NCBI RefSeq assembly: GCF_000974485.1
Contig: NZ_BBOM01000006.1
Location: 62,001 to 126,000 of the forward strand
DNA length: 64,000 bases
Reading direction: 5' to 3'
Source: Streptomyces sp. NBRC 109706
Lineage (GTDB): Bacteria; Actinomycetota; Actinomycetes; Streptomycetales; Streptomycetaceae
This document shows positions 1 through 7,637 of this stretch, piece by piece; the stretch's first letter is position 1, and each line of letters begins with the position of its first letter. Below the pieces are notes generated by a model. The model worked only from the letters and a program-made list of their open reading frames with translations, was not told where the DNA came from and did not search any database. The translations under genes and the position numbers were made by a program.

Positions 1-106
1 CTGAGAGCACGGTGACTGGCGTCGAAGACGTTGCGACGCCCCCTAGTTGGGTGTGCGCCGCACCCTAGTTGGGTGTGGCGGGCGCGTCAGCCGGACGGGG
101 ATTCGG

Positions 107-1378
107 TCACTCGATGGTGGGGCTTTGGTCAGAGGCTGCCCGCGCGGCGATATCCGTTCGATGGTGTGATCCGGCCAACTCGATCCGGCCCACCGCCCGG
201 TAGGCGCGCTCCCTCGCCTCCGTCAGATCGGCGCCGATCGCCGTGACGGAGAGCACCCGGCCACCGGCGCTGACCACCCGGCCGGCCTCGTCCCTGCGGG
301 TGCCGGCGTGCAGCACATAGGCGCCGGGCCCGTCCTCGGCCCTGATCGCCTCAAGCCCCTCGATCGGATCGCCGGCGCGCGGCGCCGCCGGGTAGCCGTC
401 GGCGGCGACCACCACCGTGACGGCCGACCCCTCGGACCAGCGCAGCGGCGGATGGCCGGCCAACTCGCCGACGGCCGCCGCCCTGAGCAGCCCGGCCAGC
501 GGGGTCTCGAGACGGGCGAGCACCACCTGGGTCTCCGGATCGCCGAAGCGCGCGTTGAACTCCACCACCCGCACCCCGCGCCGGGTGAGCGCCAGGCCCG
601 CATAGAGCAGCCCGGAGAACGGGGTGCCCCGGCGGCGCAGCTCGTCGACGGTGGGCTGGAGCACCGTCCGCAGCACCTCGTCGGTGAGCTTGCGATCGGC
701 CCAGGGCAGCGGCGAATAGGCGCCCATGCCACCGGTGTTGGGGCCCTGGTCGGCGTCGAACGCGCGCTTGAAGTCCTGGGCGGGGGTGAGCGGGAGCACC
801 GTCTCGCCGTCGGTGACGGCGAAGAGCGACACCTCGGGCCCGTCCAGGAACTCCTCGATCACCACCCGCTCGCAGGACCGGGCGTGCGCGGTGGCGACGG
901 CGAGGTCCTCGGTGACCACCACGCCCTTGCCGGCGGCCAGCCCGTCGTCCTTGACCACATAGGGCGGCCCGAACTCGGCCAGCGCGGCGTCGGCTTCCGC
1001 CGGGGTGGCGCAGACATGCGCCCGGGCGGTCGGCACCCCGGCGGCGGCCATCACGTCCTTGGCGAACGCCTTGCTGCCCTCCAGCCTGGCGGCCTCGGCG
1101 CCGGGCCCGAAGGCCGCGACGCCGGCGGCCCGGACGGCGTCGGCGACGCCGGCGACCAACGGCGCCTCGGGGCCGACGACGACCAGCTCGGCGCCGAGTC
1201 GGAGCGCCAGCGTGGCGACGGCCTGGCCGTCGAGCGGGTCGACGGGGTGGCAGTCGGCCAACTCGGCGATGCCGGCGTTGCCGGGCGCGCAGTGCAGCTC
1301 GGAGACGGCGATGTCGCGGGAGAGTGCGTGACACAACGCGTGCTCGCGGGCGCCACCACCAATGACAAGGATTCTCAC
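107..1378 (-). CDS. purD: Phosphoribosylamine-glycine ligase (GAR synthetase)
   Basis: Ligates glycine to 5-phosphoribosylamine using ATP, the second step of cytoplasmic de novo purine synthesis. The 423-residue protein has the usual single-domain bacterial length. It opens with the dinucleotide-like RILVIGGGAREHAL, followed by the ATP-grasp core: KAFAKDVMAAAGVPTA near residue 105, VVKDDGLAAGKGVVV near 140, GPNTGGMGAYSPLP near 215 and the metal-binding FNARFGDPETQ near 275. The start is a GTG with only a weak upstream purine stretch. It is followed downstream of its start by a long repeat-rich gap, so it probably has its own promoter within about 100 bases of the start. The last 15 residues are low-complexity and not family-specific. 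Identification is very secure. Confidence 0.97.
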   Translation of the reverse strand: MRILVIGGGAREHALCHALSRDIAVSELHCAPGNAGIAELADCHPVDPLDGQAVATLALRLGAELVVVGPEAPLVAGVADAVRAAGVAAFGPGAEAARLEGSKAFAKDVMAAAGVPTARAHVCATPAEADAALAEFGPPYVVKDDGLAAGKGVVVTEDLAVATAHARSCERVVIEEFLDGPEVSLFAVTDGETVLPLTPAQDFKRAFDADQGPNTGGMGAYSPLPWADRKLTDEVLRTVLQPTVDELRRRGTPFSGLLYAGLALTRRGVRVVEFNARFGDPETQVVLARLETPLAGLLRAAAVGELAGHPPLRWSEGSAVTVVVAADGYPAAPRAGDPIEGLEAIRAEDGPGAYVLHAGTRRDEAGRVVSAGGRVLSVTAIGADLTEARERAYRAVGRIELAGSHHRTDIAARAASDQSPTIE

Positions 1379-2596
1379 GCGCGCAGCCTAACCGCCACCC
1401 CCTCCCCCACCCCTCCCCCGTCCACCCACCGACCACCCCACCCCGGCCCCGCCCCGACCCCGACACCGGCCCGACCCGACCGCCGCGCAGCGGCGGGGCG
1501 GCGCAGCGGCGGAGGCGGCGGGACGGCGGGGCGGCGGGCACCGCCCCGCCAGGGCGGCGGGACGGCGGGGCGGCCGGGCGGATCTGTCGACGCCGGCCCG
1601 GCGTCAGAGAAACGCCACCGCGCAGCGGCGGGACAGCGGGCAGCGGCATGGCAGCGGGACGGCGGGGTGCGTTTGCAACCGCCCGCCCGGCGTGAGGACG
1701 GCGCCACCGCGCAGCGGCGGAGCCGCAGGGCCGCAGGGCCGCAGGGCCGCAGGGCCGCAGGGCCGCAGGGCCGCAGGGCCGCAGGGCCGCAGGGCCGCAG
1801 GGCCGCAGGCGAGTTTGCCATCGCCCGTCCGGCGCGAGGGCAGCGCCGCGCAGCGGCAAGCCCGCAAGGCGCCCACCCGGCGCGAGGGCCCCGCCCGACC
1901 GCCGCGGAGCGGGCACCGCTGCGCGGCGGCGGGGCGCAGCGGTGCGTGCCGGGCCGGGGGTGGTCGGTGGGTGGGCGGCAGGGCGAGTTTGCCGGCGCCC
2001 GCCCGGCGCAGGGGCGTAGCGGCAAACCAGCACCGGCTGCCTGGGCACGAGCGCACAGGACACCCCCCGAACGGGAACCGCCGCGCACCGGCGCCCCCGC
2101 CAACACCTGCCCGACGCGATGGCCCCCTTCAAGGACACCGCGACGCGCAAACGCACCGCCGCGCAGCGGCAAGCCCGTCAACGCCGGCCCGGCGCGAGGG
2201 CACCGCCGCGCGCAAGCGCAACGCCGCGCAGCGGCAAGCCCGTCAACGCCCGCCCGGCGCGAGGGCACCGCGCGACGGCAAAGCCGCCGAACGCCAGCCC
2301 GGCATGAGGACACCGCCGCGCGCAAACGCAACGCCGCGCAGCGGCAACCCCGCCAACACCCGCCCGGCGCGAGGGCACCGCGCGACGGCAAAGCCGCCGA
2401 ACGCCAGCCCGGCGCGAGGGCCCCGCCGCGCGCAAACGCAACGCCGCGCAGCGGCAACCCCGCCAACACCCGCCCGGCGCGAGGGCACCGCGCGACGGCA
2501 AAGCCGCCGAACGCCAGCCCGGCGCGAGGGCCCCGCCGCGCGCAAGCGCAACGCCGCGCAGCGGCAACCCCGCCAACGCCAGCCCGGCGCGAGGGC
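1379..2596. other. Gene-free, repeat-filled GC-rich stretch
   Basis: About 1.2 kb without a convincing gene. Long open frames exist on both strands but they are Arg/Ala/Pro-rich artefacts of repeats and extreme GC content. It holds an 8-base minisatellite and a 110-base tandem repeat, both listed separately, with recurrent 'gcgcagcggc' and 'cccggcgcgagggc' words in between. The purD promoter should lie at the left end. Confidence 0.75.
1722..1809. repeat. 8-base tandem repeat, 11 copies
   Basis: Eleven uninterrupted copies of gccgcagg fill 88 bases. The unit length is not a multiple of three, so all frames are cycled and the open frames across it are not evidence of coding. Confidence 0.95.
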
Positions 2597-2598
2597 TT
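2151..2598. repeat. 110-base tandem repeat, about four copies
   Basis: The word acgccgcgcagcggcaa recurs at 2221, 2331, 2441 and 2551, exactly 110 bases apart, with near-identical sequence between. A shorter variant begins near 2151, 70 bases before the first full copy, and lacks one internal block. The array ends at the stop codon of the next gene on the minus strand. Confidence 0.92.
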
Positions 2599-3244
2599 AG
2601 CTGAAGACGATCATCGAGCCCTGGGCCAGGCTGCGGGTGGCCGCCGTGTGGAGGCCGAGCCAGACGTGGCGTTCCTGGGCGAAGGGGCCGGCGTCGGTGG
2701 GGCCGGCGGCTGGTTCGTCGAGGCGGGTGGGGCGTTGTGGCGGGCTCGGTGGGGAGGGCGGTCTGGCCGGGTCGATGCCGAGCGCGGGGCCGACCAGCTC
2801 CAGTTCGCGCAGCAGCCCGTGGCTGGAGCCGAGCGGTCCGCCGCCGGCCAACAGGTCGTCGTTGACCAGCGGATGCGGGAAGTCCACCGGCAGGTACACG
2901 CCGGCGTGGTCGGAGTGCCAGACCAGATGGGCCTGTTGGGCTCCGCTCTCGAACATCTCCAGCAGCTGCTGGTAGTCGCCGTCCAGTTCGGCGGCCGGGG
3001 TCACCGGCAGTCCGCTGAGCTGGAGCAGATAGGCGCGGCGCAGCAGATGCAGCGCGGTGTAGTCGAAGCCGGCGACGGGCGCGACCTCGCCGACCGTGCC
3101 GGGCACATAGCCGAAGACGGGCACCGGGGGCAGTCCGGCGTCGGAGAGGGCCCGGTCGTAGCCGGCGATCTCCTCGGCGAACGGGTTGTCGGGGCTGTGG
3201 CACAGCACATCGACGAGGGGGACCAACCAGAGGTCACAGGCCAC
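2597..3244 (-). CDS. Conserved hypothetical protein, function unknown
   Basis: A 215-residue soluble protein that I do not recognise. Residues 1-135 have normal, well-mixed composition (MACDLWLVPLVDVLCHSP at the N-terminus, a YLLQLSGLPVTPAAELDGDY segment near 90, an LVWHSDHAGVYLPVDFP segment near 115) and look like a folded domain. A proline-rich linker follows (about 155-185), then a tail ending RSLAQGSMIVFS. No signal peptide or membrane span is evident. Codon use matches its neighbours and the frame is clean, which supports a real gene. Its stop codon sits directly at the end of the 110-base repeat array. Confidence 0.75.
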   Translation of the reverse strand: MACDLWLVPLVDVLCHSPDNPFAEEIAGYDRALSDAGLPPVPVFGYVPGTVGEVAPVAGFDYTALHLLRRAYLLQLSGLPVTPAAELDGDYQQLLEMFESGAQQAHLVWHSDHAGVYLPVDFPHPLVNDDLLAGGGPLGSSHGLLRELELVGPALGIDPARPPSPPSPPQRPTRLDEPAAGPTDAGPFAQERHVWLGLHTAATRSLAQGSMIVFS

Positions 3245-3315
3245 GTAGGAAGCTCACTCTCCGTCCGGGGGTGTCCGAGGGTGTCCGAGGGCGTCCAGGG
3301 GTAGGGGCCGGCGGC

Positions 3316-3975
3316 TCAGGCCGTGTCGAGTTCGGCCGCCAGAGCCAGGATGTGGGATCGGTACTCGCCGAGCAACAGTCGGGTCTCGGTGACATCACCG
3401 TGTTCCACGGCGTCGGTGAGCGGGAGGTGGCCGGCCCAGAGGCGGCCGGCGAGACGTCCGCGCTGGCGCAGCGCGGGCACCAGATAGGCCCAGCAGCGCA
3501 CCCGGAGTCGGTCGAGGAAGTCGCCGATATGGGGGTTCTTCATGAGCGCGTCCAGCTCGCGCCAGTACCGCAGGTCGTAGCCGATGAGTATGTCCAGGTC
3601 GCCGGCGAGGGCCGCCTGACGTGCGGCGACGGCGCGGCGGCGGACCGAGGTGAACGTCTCGGGCTCGGCCCAGTGCTGGGATAAGGCCGGGTTGCGGCAC
3701 AGGAAGCCGTCGCTGACCAGCGCCTGTGCCTCGACCATCTGCTCGAAGTCGACGAGGGAAAACTGCTTGATCCGGTAGCCGCGGTGTTGCTCGACCTCAA
3801 GCAGCCCCTGCGCGGACAGGTCGACAAGCGCCTCGCGCACCGGGGTCGCCGAGACCCCGTACTGCTCGGCGATTTCCCGCACGGTGAACTCGGCGTCGGG
3901 GGCGAGCCGTCCGGCCAGGATTTCTTCCCTCAGGGCGTCCGCCAATTGCTCCCGCAGGGTGCTGCGTTGAATCAC
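3316..3975 (-). CDS. GntR-family transcriptional regulator (FCD type)
   Basis: A 219-residue repressor-like regulator. Residues 1-75 form the GntR winged helix: LREQLADALREEILAGRL, then FTVREIAEQYGVSATPVREA with the recognition helix, then LLEVEQHRGYRIKQF as the wing. Residues 85-210 are all-helical and fit an FCD ligand-binding domain of the FadR group. It is divergent from the DJ-1/PfpI-MarR pair, and a large symmetrical palindrome lies in the shared 90-base gap, so it probably represses itself and that pair. The ligand cannot be inferred; FCD regulators typically sense small organic acids. Confidence 0.9.
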   Translation of the reverse strand: MIQRSTLREQLADALREEILAGRLAPDAEFTVREIAEQYGVSATPVREALVDLSAQGLLEVEQHRGYRIKQFSLVDFEQMVEAQALVSDGFLCRNPALSQHWAEPETFTSVRRRAVAARQAALAGDLDILIGYDLRYWRELDALMKNPHIGDFLDRLRVRCWAYLVPALRQRGRLAGRLWAGHLPLTDAVEHGDVTETRLLLGEYRSHILALAAELDTA

Positions 3976-4000
3976 GGCAGCCCAGACTACAGACCCACAC

Positions 4001-4037
4001 TTGACAGTCCACTGTCGTTACGACAGCATGCTGTCAA
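4001..4037. promoter_or_regulatory. Nested palindrome, candidate GntR operator
   Basis: The sequence reads ttgacag-tcca-ctgtcg-tta-cgacag-catg-ctgtcaa, two nested inverted repeats sharing one centre at 4019. It starts 26 bases upstream of the GntR start and ends 28 bases before the DJ-1/PfpI start. The outer left arm ttgacag also resembles a -35 element. Assignment to the adjacent regulator is inference from position. Confidence 0.7.
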
Positions 4038-4065
4038 TAACACCGCCGAACGAGGAGCCGTTCCG

Positions 4066-4752
4066 ATGCGCGACCACCCCGCCGACCACCCCACTGTTCA
4101 CCCCGCCGACCACTCCGCCGGGGCCGCCGACACCGCCCCCGAGCGCACCGGCCGCACGGTGCATCTGGCGGTCTACGACACCATGGCCGACTGGGAGACG
4201 GGGCACGCCACGTCGACGCTGGCCGGCCACGGCTTCCGGGTGCTGTCCGTCGGGCCGGGCGAGGAGCCGGTCACCACCATGGGCGGACTGCGCGTGCTGC
4301 CCGACCTCCCGTTGGACCGGCTCGATCCGGCCGACAGCGCGCTGCTGATCCTGCCGGGCGCCGGGGCCTGGATGGCGGGCGATTCGTTGGCGCCGTTCGC
4401 CGAGGCGGCGCGGGAGTTCGTGGCCGCCGGCGTGCCGGTCGCGGCGATCTGCGGGGCCACGGTCGGCCTGGCCCGCGCCGGCCTGCTGGACGACCGCGCG
4501 CACACCAGCGGCGCCGCCGAGATGCTGACCTTCACGGGCTACGCCGGCGGCGCCCACTACCGGGAGGCGGACGCGGTGACGGACCGCGGGGTGATCACGG
4601 CCGGGCCCACCGATCCCGAGCCGTTCGCCCGGGAGATCCTGGCCCGGCTCGATGTCCTCGAACCCGAGGTGCTGGAGGCCCGGTTCCGGCTCTACGCGCA
4701 CTCGGACGCCAGCGCCTATCCGATCCTGGCGGCCGCCGAGGCGGCTCGGTGA
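4066..4752 (+). CDS. DJ-1/PfpI family protein (class I glutamine amidotransferase-like)
   Basis: A 228-residue protein. After a His/Asp/Ala-rich leader of about 35 residues comes a single DJ-1/PfpI domain. It has VHLAVYDTMADWE (first strand), LLILPGAGAWM near residue 105 and the nucleophile-elbow cysteine in AAICGATVGLARAG near 145. The family includes deglycases, isonitrile hydratases and stress chaperones; which activity applies here is not visible. The ATG is preceded by gaggag at 8 bases. The stop overlaps the MarR start, so the two are translationally coupled, and a GntR regulator faces them across a palindromic operator. Confidence 0.88.
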   Translation: MRDHPADHPTVHPADHSAGAADTAPERTGRTVHLAVYDTMADWETGHATSTLAGHGFRVLSVGPGEEPVTTMGGLRVLPDLPLDRLDPADSALLILPGAGAWMAGDSLAPFAEAAREFVAAGVPVAAICGATVGLARAGLLDDRAHTSGAAEMLTFTGYAGGAHYREADAVTDRGVITAGPTDPEPFAREILARLDVLEPEVLEARFRLYAHSDASAYPILAAAEAAR

Positions 4753-5216
4753 CCGCGGCGGACGCCGAGGCCCAGACGCTGCTCTCGGACACCGCGCTGA
4801 CGGTCTTCCGGCTCAACGGGCAGTTCCTCGAACTGGCCGAACGGCTCTCCCGGCCCGCCGGGCTGACCGCCGCCTGGTGGCAGGTGCTCGGCGCGGTGCT
4901 GCCCGAGCCGCTGCCGGCCGCCGGCATCGCCCGCGCGATGGGCGTCACCCGGCAGAGCGTGCAGCGCGTCGCCGATCTGCTGGTCGAGCGCGGCCTCGCC
5001 GAGTACCACCCCAACCCGGCGCACCGCAGGGCGAAGCTGCTGGCGCCGACGCCGGCGGGCCGGGCCGCGATCGACCGGATCAACCCGGCGCACGCGGACG
5101 CCGCCCACGCCCTGGTCGAGGCGCTGGGCGGCGTCGACCGGGGGGCCGAGGTCCTCGCCGCGCTCACCGAGCTGTCGCGGGCCCTGACCCAACTCCCGGC
5201 CGTCCCCGAGCAGTAG
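4749..5216 (+). CDS. MarR-family transcriptional regulator
   Basis: A 155-residue MarR protein with the usual single winged-helix fold and dimerising terminal helices. The DNA-binding segment is GIARAMGVTRQSVQRVADLL (about residues 58-77), followed by the wing HPNPAHRRAKLLAPTPAG. It starts at a GTG that overlaps the upstream TGA (GTGA), so it is co-expressed with the DJ-1/PfpI protein. MarR proteins typically repress genes for efflux, aromatic catabolism or redox stress in response to small ligands; here the target may be its own operon. Confidence 0.9.
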   Translation: MTAADAEAQTLLSDTALTVFRLNGQFLELAERLSRPAGLTAAWWQVLGAVLPEPLPAAGIARAMGVTRQSVQRVADLLVERGLAEYHPNPAHRRAKLLAPTPAGRAAIDRINPAHADAAHALVEALGGVDRGAEVLAALTELSRALTQLPAVPEQ

Positions 5217-5388
5217 ACGAACGACGCCGAACCGTGACCGACCTGCGCCGAGCGCGCGCCCCCCGGAGCGCTTGTGCGCCCCTTAGCGCCCCGTTCCTCG
5301 GGGCCCGAACCCGCGTGGGCGGGCACGATATTCACCTCTATCCTCAGGTAAGGGAACCAAAGTCATCACCGGGGGAGTCACTTTCCAT

Positions 5389-7494
5389 ATGGATCGCCTG
5401 AGGCCGCAGGACCCGCACCGCATCGGCGAGTACCGGTTGCTCGGCAGGCTCGGCGAAGGCGGTATGGGCCAGGTCTATCTGGCCCGTTCCGAGCGCGGTC
5501 GCACCGTCGCGGTCAAGACGATCAAGAGCGAGCTGGCCCAGGAGCCCGACTTCCGGCGGCGGTTCGCCGACGAGATCGCCGCCGCCCGCCGGGTCGGCGA
5601 CCGTTGGACCGCGCCCGTACTCGACGCCGACACGGAGGCGGCCACGCCCTGGGTGGCCACCGGCTACATAGCCGGCCCCTCGCTGCACGAGGTGGTCGGC
5701 CGGGACCACGGGCCGCTGCCGGACCGCAGCGTGCTGCTGCTGGCCAACGGCCTCGGCCACGCGCTGCGCGCCATCCACGGCGCCGGACTGGTCCACCGCG
5801 ATCTCAAGCCGTCCAACGTGCTGATGACGATCGACGGCCCCCGGGTGATCGACTTCGGCATCGCCCGCGCCCTGGAACCCGGCCCGCAACCCGGCGTCAC
5901 CCGCACCGGCGCCACCGTCGGCTCCCCCGGCTTCATGTCCCCCGAGCAGGTGCGCGGCCAACGGGTCACCCCGGCCAGCGACATCTTCTGCCTGGGCTCG
6001 CTGCTGGCCTACGCGGCGACGGGCCGGACGCCGTTCGGCGCGCTGGACTCGGGCGTGCACATCCTGATGTTCCGGATCGCCGAGGAGGGCCCGGATCTCA
6101 CCGGGGTGCCCGAGGCGCTGCACCCGTTGATCAACAGCTGTCTGGCCAAGGAGCCCGAGCAACGGATCGGCGTGGACCGGCTGCTGGCGGCCACCCAGCC
6201 CGACACCTCGTCCCGCGAGCCCTGGCTGCCGGGCGCGCTGGTCGCCCAACTGGGCCGGCACGCCGTGCGGTTGCTGGATTCGGAGAACCCGGTCAGCCGG
6301 GTGGACAACCCGGTGCTGCCGGGACAGCCGAAGACGGGGCCGAGCACCCCGCCGCCGGCCACGCCCGCCGCCGCCGAGCGCACGCCCCGGCCGGCGCCGC
6401 CCGCCCTGCCCGACTCGCGCGCTTCGTCCGCCGTGCCCCATCCGCCCGGGCCGCCCGGCACTCCCTCGCAGGCGTCCCAGGGGTCCGCCGGGTCGTGGCC
6501 GGGAGCGCGCCCCCGGCCGATCCCCTCGCCGTACTCCCAGCCGGGCGTCGGCTATCCGTCGACCGGCGCCGGCCGGCCGAGCCCTTCGCTGCCGGGGTCC
6601 GGCTCCTACGGCCCCGGCACCCCCTACCCGGGCGCCAACACGCGCGTCGGCGCCCGCGGTTGGCGCGCCCGGCGCGGGCCGATCGCGGCGCTGGTCGCCG
6701 CCGCCCTGGTGCTGGCGGTGCTGGTCGTGGTGCTGGTGACGCGGCTGGGCGGCGGCGGGGGCGACGCCATCGACGAGGCGTATCTGGGCACCTGGCAGGG
6801 CGAGTACGACAACGCCAGCGGCGAGGCACGGGAGCTGCGCTTCGAGATCACCCAGGGCAGGACGGGCGAACTCGTCGGTAGCGCCCTGACGCTCACGCCC
6901 AACACCCTCTGTGCCTATCATGTTCGGCTCGACTCCTTCGACGACCAGCTGAACTTCACGGAGGAGTCGAACTGGAGCGTTCCCGAGGACCAGACGACGG
7001 AGACGTGCCGGGACAACAGCACCGTGCAGAGTCTGCGGTTGGTCGAGGGAGGCGAAGACGGTGGCGAGATGGTGTGGACATACGGGGAGCAGGAGGCCAC
7101 CCTGCACGCCGGCCCCGCCAGTTCGGGGCAGGATGTACCCGAGGCACTGCTGGACGACTGGACCAACGAGTTCACCTCCCAGGAGTCGGGAGACGACTTG
7201 TCGGACGTGATCACCATCCGACAGGGCGCCGTCGGTGAGCGACTGCTCCGCTTCGAACGGCGCGAGCAGGGCGAGGACGATCTGATGTGTGTCTGGGAGA
7301 ACCGCCTGGTCCGGGTGGAGGGGGACCGGCTCACCTTCGGCCCCGACGAGTTGGTGGAGTCCGCCGACGGCGTCGACTGCGGGGTCTTCTCCGCGTTCCG
7401 GGTCAACCTTGAGGAGGGTGACGATGACACGCTCCAGATCATCTGGTTGACCAACCTGGACAGGGACCCGGCCGAGCACGAGCGCGACGACTAG
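5389..7494 (+). CDS. Membrane Ser/Thr protein kinase with duplicated extracellular domain
   Basis: A 701-residue Hanks-type kinase. The kinase domain spans about residues 14-275, with glycine loop GEGGMGQV, ATP lysine K43 in VAVKTI, catalytic HRDLKPSN at 136-143, DFG at 155-157 and a GSPGFMSPEQ activation segment. A Pro-rich cytoplasmic linker (300-425) leads to one membrane span near 431-450. The extracellular part has no PASTA repeats. It consists of two related modules of roughly 110 residues, each opening with a W-x(3-4)-E/F pattern (LGTWQGEY, LLDDWTNEF) and carrying conserved cysteines. A paralogue with the same architecture follows. The ligand is unknown. Confidence 0.93.
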   Translation: MDRLRPQDPHRIGEYRLLGRLGEGGMGQVYLARSERGRTVAVKTIKSELAQEPDFRRRFADEIAAARRVGDRWTAPVLDADTEAATPWVATGYIAGPSLHEVVGRDHGPLPDRSVLLLANGLGHALRAIHGAGLVHRDLKPSNVLMTIDGPRVIDFGIARALEPGPQPGVTRTGATVGSPGFMSPEQVRGQRVTPASDIFCLGSLLAYAATGRTPFGALDSGVHILMFRIAEEGPDLTGVPEALHPLINSCLAKEPEQRIGVDRLLAATQPDTSSREPWLPGALVAQLGRHAVRLLDSENPVSRVDNPVLPGQPKTGPSTPPPATPAAAERTPRPAPPALPDSRASSAVPHPPGPPGTPSQASQGSAGSWPGARPRPIPSPYSQPGVGYPSTGAGRPSPSLPGSGSYGPGTPYPGANTRVGARGWRARRGPIAALVAAALVLAVLVVVLVTRLGGGGGDAIDEAYLGTWQGEYDNASGEARELRFEITQGRTGELVGSALTLTPNTLCAYHVRLDSFDDQLNFTEESNWSVPEDQTTETCRDNSTVQSLRLVEGGEDGGEMVWTYGEQEATLHAGPASSGQDVPEALLDDWTNEFTSQESGDDLSDVITIRQGAVGERLLRFERREQGEDDLMCVWENRLVRVEGDRLTFGPDELVESADGVDCGVFSAFRVNLEEGDDDTLQIIWLTNLDRDPAEHERDD

Positions 7495-7526
7495 CCGTGC
7501 CTCAGGTCACAAACTGGCACAGTCGT

Positions 7527-7566
7527 AAGCCGAACCGGTTTGCGGGAACCGATCACGGTTCGGCTT
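7527..7566. terminator. Hairpin after the first kinase gene
   Basis: The arms aagccgaaccg and cggttcggctt are perfectly complementary over 11 bases with an 18-base loop, 32 bases after the kinase stop. No T-tract follows, as is usual for GC-rich actinobacterial terminators. Confidence 0.65.
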
Positions 7567-7637
7567 CTGTCCTCCTTTCTGTGCAGGGGCGACCGTATTC
7601 TCAAGAGGCTTACCGGACCGAAGAGGAGTAACACAGC

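Noticed and set aside
1722..1809. CRISPR array
   Set aside because: Units are 8 bases with no spacers, so it is a minisatellite.
1375..2600. Long repetitive Arg/Ala open frames, possible collagen-like or surface proteins
   Set aside because: Period of the repeats is not in step with codons in any frame and composition follows base content, so no protein is supported.
308..3304. A 998-codon open frame on the plus strand across purD and the repeat gap
   Set aside because: Arg/Gly/Pro/Ala-rich translation, antisense to purD and driven by GC-rich repeats, with no domain signal.
5344..7479. A 711-codon minus-strand frame over the first kinase gene
   Set aside because: Shadow of the kinase gene; only the plus strand gives kinase motifs.
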